DNA from: Bacillota bacterium
GTDB taxonomy: Bacteria; Bacillota; Clostridia; Christensenellales; Aristaeellaceae
NCBI GenBank assembly: GCA_023404715.1
Contig: JAEYAR010000146.1
Coordinates: forward strand, 1-44,745
Reading direction: 5' to 3'
Length of the DNA: 44,745 nt
Below are positions 1 to 7,938 of this stretch, one piece after another; within the stretch, counting starts at the first letter, position 1; the number at the start of each line of letters is the position of its first letter. The translations under genes and the position numbers were made by a program. The notes beneath the pieces are model-generated. The model made no database searches, was not told the origin of the DNA, and saw nothing but the letters and a program-made list of their open reading frames with translations.

Positions 1-1
1 G

Positions 2-1843
2 AGCCAGACCATCGCTTCGTGGGACGAGGAGGCGGACATCGTGATCGTCGGCTTCGGCCTTTCGGGCGCGGCGGCGGCGATCGAAGCCTTTGAAATCGAT
101 CCGGAGACGAAGCTGGCGATCTTTGAAAAGGCGCCGGTGGAAGGCGCGGGCGGTGGATCCATCGCTTCCGGACAGTGCGTGCTCTTCGTCGACGAGAACG
201 ATTTAGGGACGTTCCGCACCTATATGCGCAATCTGAACGATCCGCAGGTGCTGCCGGAAGAGTGGTTCAACTGGTTGACGCATGAGATGGCGACAGACCT
301 GCCTTGGATTCAAGCGGTTCTGGAAAGCGCGAACTACGAGGTCGGCTATTCGGGCGGCGGCGCGCTGCGCTGGGGCTCGCTGGTCATCGAGTTTGAGGAC
401 ATCGAGGGCTCGAACTTCATCGGCGCTACCGGCCACTTCCGTTCCAAGGATCTGGGAAAAGCGTTTGAGAACGGCGGCTGCTGGAACGGCTTTGCCAAGG
501 CGGTGGAGGCGCGCGGCATCCCGGTGCGCTATGAGACGCCGGTCGTCGCGCTCGTGCAGGATCCGGTAAGCACGAAGGTAGAGGGCGTCATCGCGAAGAC
601 GGCAGACGGCAAAGAGATCGCCGTGAAGGCGAACAAGGGCGTCGTCCTCTGCTGTGGCGGCTATGAAAACAACATGCAGATGCTGGCCGACTTCAACGGC
701 GGCGATCAGTACATGAGCGCAGGCTCCCCCTATAACACGGGCGATGGCATCAAGATGCTCGCCTCCGTCGGGGCGCAGCTGTGGCATATGGACAATCACA
801 CCATGTCCTGTGGCTACTTCAACGGCATCAAGGTACCGGATTATGAGACCACGTTCATCCGCCAGTTCTATCCGCAGAATGGTAGCTGGATCGAGGTCGG
901 CGCGGACAGCACGCGTTTTTACAACGAATCCAAGACATATCAGCGTCAGCATATGAAGTATAAGGAAAACGGCCAATACGTGGATGTGCCGATCTACAAG
1001 AGTCTGCCTGTGGACTTTATCTTCGACGAGGATATGCGCTTGGCGGGCCCGATCGTTAACGACTGGATTGGCTGGCCTGTGACCAACGAGGCATATCCCT
1101 GGTCGCAGGACAACGCCGTGGAGCTGGAAAAGGGATGGATCATCAAGGCGGATACGGTCGAGGAGCTGGCTGAAAAACTGGGGCGCGACCCGCAGACACT
1201 GAAGGCCACCATCGAGCGCTACAACGAGATGTGCGAGAAGGGCGTGGACGAGGATTTTGGCCGCGACATCGCCACCATGGAAAAGATCGATACCGCGCCC
1301 TACTACGCGGTGGCGCTGTACCCGACGCTGCCGGCCACATCGGGCGGCGCGAAGCGCGACCCGCAGGGCCACGTGCTCAACTGGGACGACGAGCCCATCC
1401 CCGGCTTGTACGAGGCGGGCGAGCTGGGCAGCTACGTCTGCAACCTGTATCAGAACGGCACCTACCTGCATGAGGCCATCATATCTGGCCGCGCTGCGGT
1501 GGATACCATACTGGGCAGCCGTGCGCAATTAACCCCGAAGGAGGCGGTGGCGCGCGTCGCGGCGCCCTGGGAAGGGAAGGCCGACGGCACGTACAGCAAG
1601 GTCGTCACCGGCTTGCACGGCGATTATGAGGTCATCTTTACGCTGAAGGATGGCAAGCTGGACGCCATCGAGATCGGCGAGGGCCGCGAGAACATGTTCA
1701 TGACCGACGAGCAGCTAGCGCAGTTCGCGGGCGCGTTTGTCCAGACGCAGAGCATGGAGGTAGATACGGTCTCCGGCGCGACCATCGACAGCCAGGCCAT
1801 CGTATCCGCGCTCATGACCGCGTTCGGTAAGGGCGACAAGTAA
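2..1843 (+). CDS. FAD-dependent fumarate reductase-like flavoprotein with C-terminal FMN-binding domain (5' end outside window)
   Basis: The reading frame is open to the left edge, so the true N-terminus is missing. The first GTG at 41 lies inside the dinucleotide-binding strand, just before the GxGxxG loop (GFGLSG), and cannot be the start. The body matches the FAD_binding_2 family (fumarate reductase/urocanate reductase/KsdD-like), with late FAD-contact segments near YEAGELGSYVCNLY and NGTYLHEAIISGR. The last ~95 residues form an FMN_bind domain ending in DTVSGAT, the site where ApbE-type transferases attach FMN covalently to Thr. Such two-flavin proteins pass electrons to an organic acceptor in anaerobes. 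The substrate cannot be told from sequence. No signal peptide can be judged because the start is absent. It faces the cyclase gene tail to tail. Confidence 0.85.
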   Translation, partial: SQTIASWDEEADIVIVGFGLSGAAAAIEAFEIDPETKLAIFEKAPVEGAGGGSIASGQCVLFVDENDLGTFRTYMRNLNDPQVLPEEWFNWLTHEMATDLPWIQAVLESANYEVGYSGGGALRWGSLVIEFEDIEGSNFIGATGHFRSKDLGKAFENGGCWNGFAKAVEARGIPVRYETPVVALVQDPVSTKVEGVIAKTADGKEIAVKANKGVVLCCGGYENNMQMLADFNGGDQYMSAGSPYNTGDGIKMLASVGAQLWHMDNHTMSCGYFNGIKVPDYETTFIRQFYPQNGSWIEVGADSTRFYNESKTYQRQHMKYKENGQYVDVPIYKSLPVDFIFDEDMRLAGPIVNDWIGWPVTNEAYPWSQDNAVELEKGWIIKADTVEELAEKLGRDPQTLKATIERYNEMCEKGVDEDFGRDIATMEKIDTAPYYAVALYPTLPATSGGAKRDPQGHVLNWDDEPIPGLYEAGELGSYVCNLYQNGTYLHEAIISGRAAVDTILGSRAQLTPKEAVARVAAPWEGKADGTYSKVVTGLHGDYEVIFTLKDGKLDAIEIGEGRENMFMTDEQLAQFAGAFVQTQSMEVDTVSGATIDSQAIVSALMTAFGKGDK

Positions 1844-1857
1844 TAATAGAAGAATAA

Positions 1858-1889
1858 GCGCCCGCCGCGGAATATTCCGCGGCGGGCGC
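1858..1889. terminator. 32-bp perfect palindrome between convergent genes
   Basis: The two arms pair perfectly around AATATT. It lies 15 nt after the flavoprotein stop and 18 nt after the cyclase stop. No U-tract follows on the plus strand. On the minus strand a moderately T-rich stretch follows, so it may serve mostly the cyclase gene, or both genes. Confidence 0.6.
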
Positions 1890-1907
1890 GACGTTACATG
1901 TACGGTT

Positions 1908-2594
1908 TTACTCGGTGAATCCGGGCAGCCCCTCGATCGCGTAGGCGCGCACGGGGCAGGAATCGAGGCCCTTGATGGGCAAGGGGGCATAGGAGAAGAA
2001 GAAGACTTCGCTCTTTAGCTCTTCAAGGTTCTTGAGCACCTCGAGGAACACGCAGTCGACCTCCATCAGCACGTCGTGAAAGGCGCATACGTCCTCAAAG
2101 CAATTCTCGATCGAGACGCCGTCGCCGAAGCCCACGCATTTGACGCCCATCTTCTTGAACCACTCCGCGCTCTCGCGGTTGATGAAGAGGCGCTTGTCCT
2201 CCGACGAGTTGGTGCCCGGCGTGAACGGGGGATAGGGATGGTTCGAATCGAGGATGACGATATCGCCCGCATGCACGCGGCCACGGCTGATGCGATCCAG
2301 ATCGGCGGCGCCGATGTGCGCGTTGGGCGCCAGGTCTTCGAACTTCAGGTACACACAGCGGCCCATGAAGGCCGTCAGCGGAAGCTGCTCGACGTCGTGC
2401 CAGTCGTCGCTGTGGTGGTAGGGGCATTCCACATGCGTGCCCAGGTGACTGGTAAGGTCCATGATGGTGTGAAAGTCCGGAATCGGGCCGCCCGTATTAA
2501 AACGATACATGTGGCAGCGGCGCGATTCGGTCTTTGGATCGAGCGTCTTGGTCAAATCGACCACGCGCAGGGAGCCCAGCTGATATACGCTCAT
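1908..2594 (-). CDS. cyclase family protein (kynurenine formamidase-like metal hydrolase)
   Basis: This 228-residue protein belongs to the Cyclase family (PF04199), whose members include bacterial kynurenine formamidase and isatin hydrolase. The signature HLGTHVECPYHH (residues ~50-62) matches the family metal-binding motif HxGTHxDxPxH, with Glu in place of the usual Asp. A later GFGDGVSIE segment and the C-terminal region also fit. The family hydrolyses cyclic or amide substrates with a divalent metal. Which substrate is used here is unknown. The ATG at 2594 is preceded by AGGAGT at good spacing, and a consensus promoter lies 44 nt upstream. It stands alone on the minus strand, facing the flavoprotein gene. 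Confidence 0.85.
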   Translation of the reverse strand: MSVYQLGSLRVVDLTKTLDPKTESRRCHMYRFNTGGPIPDFHTIMDLTSHLGTHVECPYHHSDDWHDVEQLPLTAFMGRCVYLKFEDLAPNAHIGAADLDRISRGRVHAGDIVILDSNHPYPPFTPGTNSSEDKRLFINRESAEWFKKMGVKCVGFGDGVSIENCFEDVCAFHDVLMEVDCVFLEVLKNLEELKSEVFFFSYAPLPIKGLDSCPVRAYAIEGLPGFTE

Positions 2595-2637
2595 GTCAAT
2601 CCACTCCTGACGTTTTCATTGGGAAAAGGCCGCCTTT

Positions 2638-2667
2638 AGTATAAGCTTCCAATACGGACGCTGTCAA
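2638..2667 (-). promoter_or_regulatory. sigma-A type promoter of the cyclase gene
   Basis: Reading the minus strand, TTGACA (2667-2662) and TATACT (2643-2638) are separated by 18 nt. The -35 box begins in the U-tract of the upstream gene's terminator, so terminator and promoter abut. Confidence 0.7.
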
Positions 2668-2732
2668 GAAAAAGAGGGCGGCGCTATCAGGACGCGGCGG
2701 CGGTTGCCGCGCAAGCCCCTGAAGCGCCGCCC
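2667..2732 (-). terminator. rho-independent terminator of the peptidoglycan-binding protein gene
   Basis: On the minus strand the 10-nt arms GGGCGGCGCT (2732-2723) and AGCGCCGCCC (2685-2676) pair perfectly around a 37-nt loop that can itself fold. CTCTTTTTC follows. It lies just after the stop at 2747. Confidence 0.75.
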
Positions 2733-2746
2733 CCGCATCGGGCTGC

Positions 2747-4072
2747 TTATTGAGCTGCCATTTTTTGCACGCTGTCCCAGCCCTTGATAATCGCCTTTTG
2801 CATGCTGACGGCCCAGTCGCCGATGCCTTCGGCGGTGTCCATCGAGAGCGGGAAGTGCACGCAGATATGGCCGTTGAAGTTGTTCTGCGTGTTGTGCTGC
2901 GTTCCATGGGCGACCGTGTACGTCGCGGCGATGTAGGTGTTGCCGTCGGGGAACGTCACCCACACGGGCTTGATCGTCCACTTGCTCAGGCCCAGGAACG
3001 CCTTGTACATGTTGTTCGTGTCGTCGGCCGTTACGGGCTCGGTATCGCAATGCTTGTCCTTGGACATAACGGAAAGGTTCCAGCTATATCCGGTGGCGGG
3101 ATCGTAGACCGTCATGATCGTGCCGTTCGGGTATTTGCCGCGCATCGTATACCAGTTCACGTGCTGCACGCGCGACGCCATCGACGCGTTGGGCGACGTG
3201 GTGGTGGAGCCGGAGGACGAGCCGCCGGAATTGTTAGAGCCGGACGAGGCGGATCCGTTGAGCGCGGCCAGCGTCTTGGAGCCGGCGATGCCGTCGGCGC
3301 TCAAGCCGTTTTTGCGTTGGAAGGTCATGACCGCCTGGGCGGTGAGGTTGCCGAAGTTGCCGGTCAGGCTGCCGCTGTAGTACCCCAGATCCTTGAGCTT
3401 CTTCTGCAGCGCGAGCACGTCGTCCCCTTTGCTGCCCTCCTTGAGCAGCGAAGAGGTGGTCACAGTCGTAGAATTGGAAGATCCGGCCGAGCTGGAGGAG
3501 CCGGAGGAGGCGCCGTTTAGCAGCGCGAGCGTCTTTTTTCCCGCGATGCCGTCGGCGCTCAGGCCGTTCTTACGCTGAAAATCCATGACCGCCTGGGCGG
3601 TGAGATTGCCGAAGTTGCCGGTGACGCTGCCTTTGTAATAGCCCAGATCCTTGAGCTTGTTTTGCAGCGCGCGTACGTCGTCCCCTTTGCTGCCCTCCTT
3701 GAGCAGGCCCGAAGAGCTGCTGGAGGAAGAGGACGATGACGAGGACGAGGAGGATGACGCGGACGTAGTTTTGCCCTCAAAGAGCAATTCCTGCGTGGAC
3801 TGCCCGGCGATACCGTCTGCATTGAGATTGTTGGCCTTTTGAAAGGCGATGACGGCGTTCTCTGTAAGCTCGCCGTAATGCCCGGAAATCCGGCCCGTGT
3901 AATACCCCAAATCCAAAAGGCGCTGCTGCAGATCCGATACGTCGCTATGCTCGCTGCCCAGCTTTAGGTTTCTATACTCCTTGGCCAGCGCCCCGCAAGG
4001 CGCCAGCAGCATGGCTGCGCACACACCCAGCGCACAGGTACGGCGCGCCCAAAAAAGCACGTCATGCTTCAT
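2747..4072 (-). CDS. secreted protein with three peptidoglycan-binding domains and an L,D-transpeptidase-like C-terminal domain
   Basis: The protein has 441 residues. Residues 1-30 form a signal peptide ending in ALA. Three PG_binding_1 repeats follow (~35-95, ~122-185, ~208-270), each with the pattern LQxxLxxLGYY...G.FG..T..AV..FQ..N.L..DGIAG. Ser/Gly-rich linkers separate them, and the first linker has an unbroken run of 16 Ser. The C-terminal ~150 residues carry HGTQHN and, ten residues beyond HG, GHICVHF. The His/Cys arrangement resembles the L,D-transpeptidase motif HG-x(n)-[ST]HGC but is shorter, so catalysis is an inference. The protein probably binds and perhaps remodels the cell wall outside the membrane. 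The start follows AAAGGAGAGG. It is a single-gene unit with its own promoter and terminator. Confidence 0.8.
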   Translation of the reverse strand: MKHDVLFWARRTCALGVCAAMLLAPCGALAKEYRNLKLGSEHSDVSDLQQRLLDLGYYTGRISGHYGELTENAVIAFQKANNLNADGIAGQSTQELLFEGKTTSASSSSSSSSSSSSSSSSGLLKEGSKGDDVRALQNKLKDLGYYKGSVTGNFGNLTAQAVMDFQRKNGLSADGIAGKKTLALLNGASSGSSSSAGSSNSTTVTTSSLLKEGSKGDDVLALQKKLKDLGYYSGSLTGNFGNLTAQAVMTFQRKNGLSADGIAGSKTLAALNGSASSGSNNSGGSSSGSTTTSPNASMASRVQHVNWYTMRGKYPNGTIMTVYDPATGYSWNLSVMSKDKHCDTEPVTADDTNNMYKAFLGLSKWTIKPVWVTFPDGNTYIAATYTVAHGTQHNTQNNFNGHICVHFPLSMDTAEGIGDWAVSMQKAIIKGWDSVQKMAAQ

Positions 4073-4146
4073 CCAATACCTCTCCTTTCGCCCCGACCCT
4101 TTCGGCGCCGGGATGCGCGGCGGGGAATGTAAATGCCCGCGCCGCC

Positions 4147-4166
4147 GGCCGCCTTTGTTGGCGGCC
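4147..4166 (-). other. hairpin in the 5' leader of the peptidoglycan-binding protein gene
   Basis: GGCCGCC (4147-4153) and GGCGGCC (4160-4166) pair perfectly around a 6-nt loop. It lies within the ~110-nt leader. No U-tract follows and no known riboswitch is recognised. Confidence 0.4.
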
Positions 4167-4188
4167 GTTCATGCATAACTCTGTGACT

Positions 4189-4217
4189 ATTTTATGACAT
4201 GCCAAGCCGAATGTCAA
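4189..4217 (-). promoter_or_regulatory. consensus promoter of the peptidoglycan-binding protein gene
   Basis: On the minus strand TTGACA (4217-4212) and TAAAAT (4194-4189) have a 17-nt spacer. The 310-nt gap at 4073-4382 otherwise holds only the leader, this promoter and the tRNA promoter. Confidence 0.75.
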
Positions 4218-4320
4218 TGAAGAATTTAACATAATCGAAATATTTTTGCAATATATCCGAAATGTGTCGGACATCTCGTCCTATTCTCGCAAATGCCGCG
4301 GTTAAATATTGAAAAAGAGG

Positions 4321-4349
4321 TTGACAAAGCGCAAAGGATCGGATATAAT
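4321..4349 (+). promoter_or_regulatory. perfect consensus promoter of the tRNA-Lys gene
   Basis: TTGACA (4321-4326) and TATAAT (4344-4349) are separated by exactly 17 nt. Both hexamers match the sigma-A consensus at every base. The tRNA begins 33 nt downstream of the -10 box, as expected for a strongly expressed stable RNA. Confidence 0.85.
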
Positions 4350-4382
4350 ATTTCCCGTTGGTAAACAGTGTGACTGGTAAGC

Positions 4383-4458
4383 GCGCCATTAGCTCAGTTG
4401 GTAGAGCACCTGACTCTTAATCAGGGTGTCCCGGGTTCGAGCCCCTGATGGCGCACCA
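4383..4458 (+). tRNA. tRNA-Lys (anticodon CUU)
   Basis: A 76-nt cloverleaf with acceptor arms GCGCCAT/ATGGCGC and an encoded 3' ACCA. The anticodon arm CCTGA/TCAGG encloses the loop CTCTTAA with anticodon CTT at 4416-4418. The T-loop is GGTTCGAGCC and the D-arm is AGCTCAGTTGGTAGAGC. It is a single-gene transcription unit with its own promoter and terminator. Confidence 0.97.
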
Positions 4459-4462
4459 AAGC

Positions 4463-4512
4463 AAAATAATCCGAACCTTTTCCAGTTTGGAGTCGGTTCG
4501 GATTATTTTTTT
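4463..4512 (+). terminator. terminator after tRNA-Lys
   Basis: The arms AAATAATCCGAACC (4464-4477) and GGTTCGGATTATTT (4495-4508) pair and are followed by a run of T. The A-rich left side means it could also stop transcripts coming from the minus-strand isomerase gene. Confidence 0.85.
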
Positions 4513-4519
4513 ATGCGCT

Positions 4520-5326
4520 TCAACTTCCGATCTTCAACGCGTTCGTCAACCCGCCCAGGATTTCCAGGGGCGCATATTTAGACATTTCAAAGTTGTAGGT
4601 GCCTGTATAGCCGAGGGCGATCAGGTCCTCAAGGATTTCACGCCAGTTCAGGCTGCCGGTGCCGGGCACCCAATGGCACTCGTTTTGACCGTTCAGGTAA
4701 TCCGACAGATGGGTATTGATAATGAAGCGGCCGCAGCGACGCATAAACTGCTGGGGCGTTTCGTGGAACATATGCGTCGTGTCCATACAGATTCCGCAGA
4801 GCGTACCGCCCTGCGTCAGCCGCGCCATCTCCTGCGAGGTACGGCCCAGACAGGTACGGGGCAGGTTTTCAAGCGCAATGTGCTTGCCGGCCTGCGCGGC
4901 TACCGGGCCCAGCTCCATCAGGCTCTCTTGACAAGCCGCGATGTGCGCTTCACGTTCATCCTCGCCGATGGGCTCAAAGCTGGGGTGCAGCACGACGTTG
5001 ACGCCCTCGTAGGGCTCCAGCATGCGGATAACCGCCGCGGCGGCCTGTACGGCGGCAGTGCGGAGAGGCGCGTCCGGGGAGGAAATGTCCCAAAAGGCAC
5101 CGAAGGGTAGATGATAGGCGGCGATCTTCAACCCTGCGCTGCGCACGAAGGGATAGAAGCTCTCCAAGTAAGGCTTGAATAGGGTAAGATCTACCTTTTC
5201 ATGATAATGCACCGGCAGGTCGCATTCCGCCGCCTCAAACCCCGCGTTCGCGAAGGCCTCCGCGTTTTGATAGGTGTTCGGATCCAGGCTGATGCTCAGC
5301 GGAAGCTCATGGTTTAACAAATGCAA
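4520..5326 (-). CDS. sugar phosphate isomerase/epimerase family protein (TIM barrel)
   Basis: The protein has 268 residues and a xylose isomerase-like TIM-barrel fold (AP_endonuc_2). Family marks are the metal-ligand segments LHPS, ALENLP, CMDTTHM, NTHLSD and NFEMS, spaced as in IolE/IolI-type isomerases. These enzymes rearrange sugars or inositols with a divalent metal, but the substrate here is unknown. The start is TTG at 5326, decided by a perfect AAGGAGG seven to eight nt upstream, since no in-frame ATG has such a site. It is the last gene of the minus-strand sugar-transport operon, 33 nt after the phosphoesterase gene, so it likely acts on the imported sugar. Confidence 0.82.
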   Translation of the reverse strand: MHLLNHELPLSISLDPNTYQNAEAFANAGFEAAECDLPVHYHEKVDLTLFKPYLESFYPFVRSAGLKIAAYHLPFGAFWDISSPDAPLRTAAVQAAAAVIRMLEPYEGVNVVLHPSFEPIGEDEREAHIAACQESLMELGPVAAQAGKHIALENLPRTCLGRTSQEMARLTQGGTLCGICMDTTHMFHETPQQFMRRCGRFIINTHLSDYLNGQNECHWVPGTGSLNWREILEDLIALGYTGTYNFEMSKYAPLEILGGLTNALKIGS

Positions 5327-5359
5327 ATCGATTCCTCCTTATGCCTTCTTTCATTGCGG

Positions 5360-6214
5360 TTATTCAAAGAGTAGTTCGCGCGCACAATCGCGGAAACCGC
5401 CGCCGGTGATATACTGCATGATGCCGCTTGGCAGCCGCGTTTCAAAGTCGTGGTGGAGATGCCCTGCCAGCACGGCCCGGATGAGCGGTTGCCGGTAGAC
5501 GGAATCGATGAACTGAAGCGTGTCCGGCGTGGCCTGCTGCTGGATGCGGCGATCCGGCGGATAGGCCCCCATCCGCTCCTCAGGCACGCCGACGAGGTAG
5601 GCGCAGGGCTGGCGTAGCTCGCCCATGACGTAATCGTACAGCTCCGGCGTGTAAAGCGGGGTGTGCATCATCAGCACGATAGGTAGGCCGCGGGCGATTT
5701 CGGCCTGGAGCAGCGCCAGCTGGCGAGACGTAAAGCCATAATAGACGTTGTCTACCGCCACGAAGTTCACGCCGCCCATCACGCGGCTGGCAAAGCGCAG
5801 ATCGTTACCGCAAAAAGACTGCACCCGATCGAAGCTCTGCATTTTGTAGGCCTCGTCTTCAAAAGCTTCGCCTACATACAGGCTGTATTCATGGTTGCCG
5901 GCGGCCATGAAACAATCGCGCTTTGATAGCATGTCAAGCATGTATTCAAGGTTTGGCTGCGATACGAAGTCGCAAAAGTCGCCGGTGTACAAAATGGGCA
6001 GGCGATGGCCGTCGGCATAGGCGAGCTGCTCGGTTAACAGGCGCTCGGCGCGGCCCGGGATGCCGCCGTCAAAATGAGCGCCGCGTCTTTGGGCTAACGT
6101 CACCTTGCGCTTGCCGTCGCGCGCATCCGCCCGGCAAATGTGCGAATCGCTCAGGTGCAGCGCGCGGAAAGGCTGCTTCAAGCCGATTGCCAGGGTGGTT
6201 TGCAGGCAGCGCAT
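5360..6214 (-). CDS. metallophosphoesterase (calcineurin-like)
   Basis: The protein has 284 residues with all metallophosphoesterase motifs in order: SDSH (DxH), GDFCD (GDxxD), GNHEY, MHTPLY and GHLHHDF (GHxH). These ligate two metals that hydrolyse phosphomonoesters or diesters. The chosen ATG at 6214 has GAGGG about 11 nt upstream. An in-frame GTG at 6223 is the alternative. The frame stays open to 6559 but only into the antisense of the binding-protein gene, so a longer start is rejected. No signal peptide is seen, so it should act in the cytoplasm. Its place between a sugar-binding protein and a sugar isomerase suggests removal of phosphate from a sugar or glycerophosphodiester, but this is inference. 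Confidence 0.82.
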   Translation of the reverse strand: MRCLQTTLAIGLKQPFRALHLSDSHICRADARDGKRKVTLAQRRGAHFDGGIPGRAERLLTEQLAYADGHRLPILYTGDFCDFVSQPNLEYMLDMLSKRDCFMAAGNHEYSLYVGEAFEDEAYKMQSFDRVQSFCGNDLRFASRVMGGVNFVAVDNVYYGFTSRQLALLQAEIARGLPIVLMMHTPLYTPELYDYVMGELRQPCAYLVGVPEERMGAYPPDRRIQQQATPDTLQFIDSVYRQPLIRAVLAGHLHHDFETRLPSGIMQYITGGGFRDCARELLFE

Positions 6215-6255
6215 CGAGATCACATCCCTCAAAATAGATTGGATAGGGAGGGAAA

Positions 6256-6284
6256 GGGGCCTGCCGTCCAGGCGGTCAGGCCCC
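6256..6284 (-). terminator. hairpin between binding-protein and phosphoesterase genes
   Basis: GGGGCCTG/CAGGCCCC plus an inner CCG/CGG form a strong stem with a 6-nt loop. On the minus strand TTTCCCTCCC follows, a poor U-tract. It may be a leaky terminator or 3' stabiliser that keeps binding-protein mRNA more abundant than the enzyme genes after it. Confidence 0.5.
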
Positions 6285-6300
6285 GGTGAGTACGGGCATG

Positions 6301-7917
6301 CTACTTGAGCGCATCCAACGCGTTTTGATAGATCGTTACGATCTCCGACAGGCCCATGGATTCGAGCTTGGAGAGGAAGGGGGCGTATTCGGCGTCGATG
6401 TCGCCCTCGCCTGTGCACCAGGCGACCTCCTGCTCGATCATCGCGTTCTTGATAGGCGTCCACAGCACGGATACGCGCTCGTTGGCCTCCTCGGACAGCA
6501 CCACGGAGGGATAAAACTCCCGCGCCGCATAGGGTGCGTAGATGGAGGCGAGCTGGCACTTGACCTCGTCGCTCTTGGCGCCCACATGGCCGTCGGGATA
6601 CAGCGTGCTAAAACGGGCGACGATATCGTCGGTGATCAGGGCGGGCAGCTGGCGGGTGGTGGTCTGCAGCAGCCATTCGTCGCCGTTTACGTTCTCAGGC
6701 GGGGCGATACGGGTCCAGGTGCCGTCCTCGTTCTTGCGGTTGTGCGTGCCAAACTGGCCCCAGATCTCCTCAATGCCCGTATCGGCGACGAACAAAGCGT
6801 CGGCCCAGCGGCAGATCAGCTCGGGATTCTCCACGGTGGAGGCGATGCACAGGCGGTTCGTGTTGATGCCCGCGGGCTCGTTGCTCCACAGACAATCGCC
6901 GGCGGGGCCGGTTAGCGGCGCCATCGGGACGTAGGTCCGCTCGTCGGTCGTCTTCACGCCGACCTTTTCGTTGCCCACCACCGAGCCGCCGGCCCAGTCG
7001 ATGAACACGCCGTACTGGTCGACCGACTCCAAGCCCTTGGCGTAATAGCGCTTCGCATCCTGGGTAAAGGCCTCGGGATCGATGAGCCCCTCGGTCCAAA
7101 GGGAGCGGATGTATTTGACCGCGTCGATGTAGCGTTCGTCCTGGATGGCGTAGAAGCACTTGCCGTCCTTGACGTTCATCTGATAGCCCATGCCGATGAG
7201 GCCGAAGGGGCCGTACAGCAGGGAACCGGGGATTTCGGACCAACCGTTATAGACGAAGGATAGCGGAATCTCGTCGGCCTCGCCGTTGCCGTTGGGATCG
7301 CCGGTTTTGAAGGCGCGCAGTACCTCCATGAACGCCTCGGTGGTGGTGGGCGTCTCCAGGTTCAGCTTCGCCAACCACTCGCGGTTGATGAATACGCTGG
7401 TCCTGGCGTACACGCCGTCGCCGGGCCATACGGACCACATGTTCACCTGAGGGATGCCGTAGATCTTGCCGTCGGGCATGGTGACGGCAGCCTTCACATC
7501 CGGCATGGTCTCCAGGATGGAGGCGAAATTGGGCATGTACTCCAGATAGTCGGAGACGGGCAGCAGCGCCCCGGCCATGCCGTAGGTGAGCACCTCGTTA
7601 TTGCCCAGCATGTTGACGAATAGATCGGGCAGATCGCCGGAGGCGAAGGTGGTCGCGATGCGCTCGGCCCTGGACGTATCTGGGACGACCGTCCAATGGA
7701 TGTCCACGCCGGTCTTCTCTTCGCGCTCGGCATAGACGGGCTTTTCGTTGGGGTCGCCGGTATCGAGCGCGTGGGGCACGATCATGGCCTCATAGGTAAC
7801 CGGGGTGTCGGTCAGGGGCATTTGGGGCTCCACGATGACGGGCTCGGCGGCAAACGCCGCCCCGGTCATGGACAGAGCCAGAAGAGACGCAAGGATCATA
7901 CAGAACAGTTTCTTCAT
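6301..7917 (-). CDS. extracellular solute-binding protein of a sugar ABC transporter (LplA-like)
   Basis: A 538-residue protein with a signal peptide at residues 1-24 ending in AFA before AEP. There is no lipobox cysteine, so it is not an obvious lipoprotein. The GDLPDLFVN, DGKIYGIPQ, FINREWLAKL and DPNGNGEADEIPL segments are typical of the large family-1 binding proteins found with LplB/LplC-type permeases, which import oligosaccharides. GDPNGNGEADE looks like the calcium-binding loop common in this group. It has a strong AAAGGAGGT site and sits third in a minus-strand operon, 21 nt after the second permease. No ATPase is encoded nearby, as is usual for this class, which shares an MsmX-type ATPase. 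Confidence 0.88.
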   Translation of the reverse strand: MKKLFCMILASLLALSMTGAAFAAEPVIVEPQMPLTDTPVTYEAMIVPHALDTGDPNEKPVYAEREEKTGVDIHWTVVPDTSRAERIATTFASGDLPDLFVNMLGNNEVLTYGMAGALLPVSDYLEYMPNFASILETMPDVKAAVTMPDGKIYGIPQVNMWSVWPGDGVYARTSVFINREWLAKLNLETPTTTEAFMEVLRAFKTGDPNGNGEADEIPLSFVYNGWSEIPGSLLYGPFGLIGMGYQMNVKDGKCFYAIQDERYIDAVKYIRSLWTEGLIDPEAFTQDAKRYYAKGLESVDQYGVFIDWAGGSVVGNEKVGVKTTDERTYVPMAPLTGPAGDCLWSNEPAGINTNRLCIASTVENPELICRWADALFVADTGIEEIWGQFGTHNRKNEDGTWTRIAPPENVNGDEWLLQTTTRQLPALITDDIVARFSTLYPDGHVGAKSDEVKCQLASIYAPYAAREFYPSVVLSEEANERVSVLWTPIKNAMIEQEVAWCTGEGDIDAEYAPFLSKLESMGLSEIVTIYQNALDALK

Positions 7918-7938
7918 GGGGAGACCTCCTTTAATGCA

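Noticed and set aside
203..1528. 441-codon minus-strand frame inside the flavoprotein gene
   Set aside because: It is antisense to a clear flavoprotein, has no family pattern and no ribosome site; long antisense frames are expected at this GC content.
3715..3770. poly-Ser tract as a slippage-prone simple repeat
   Set aside because: The Ser codons are mixed (TCC, TCG, TCA, AGC), so it is not a uniform DNA repeat.
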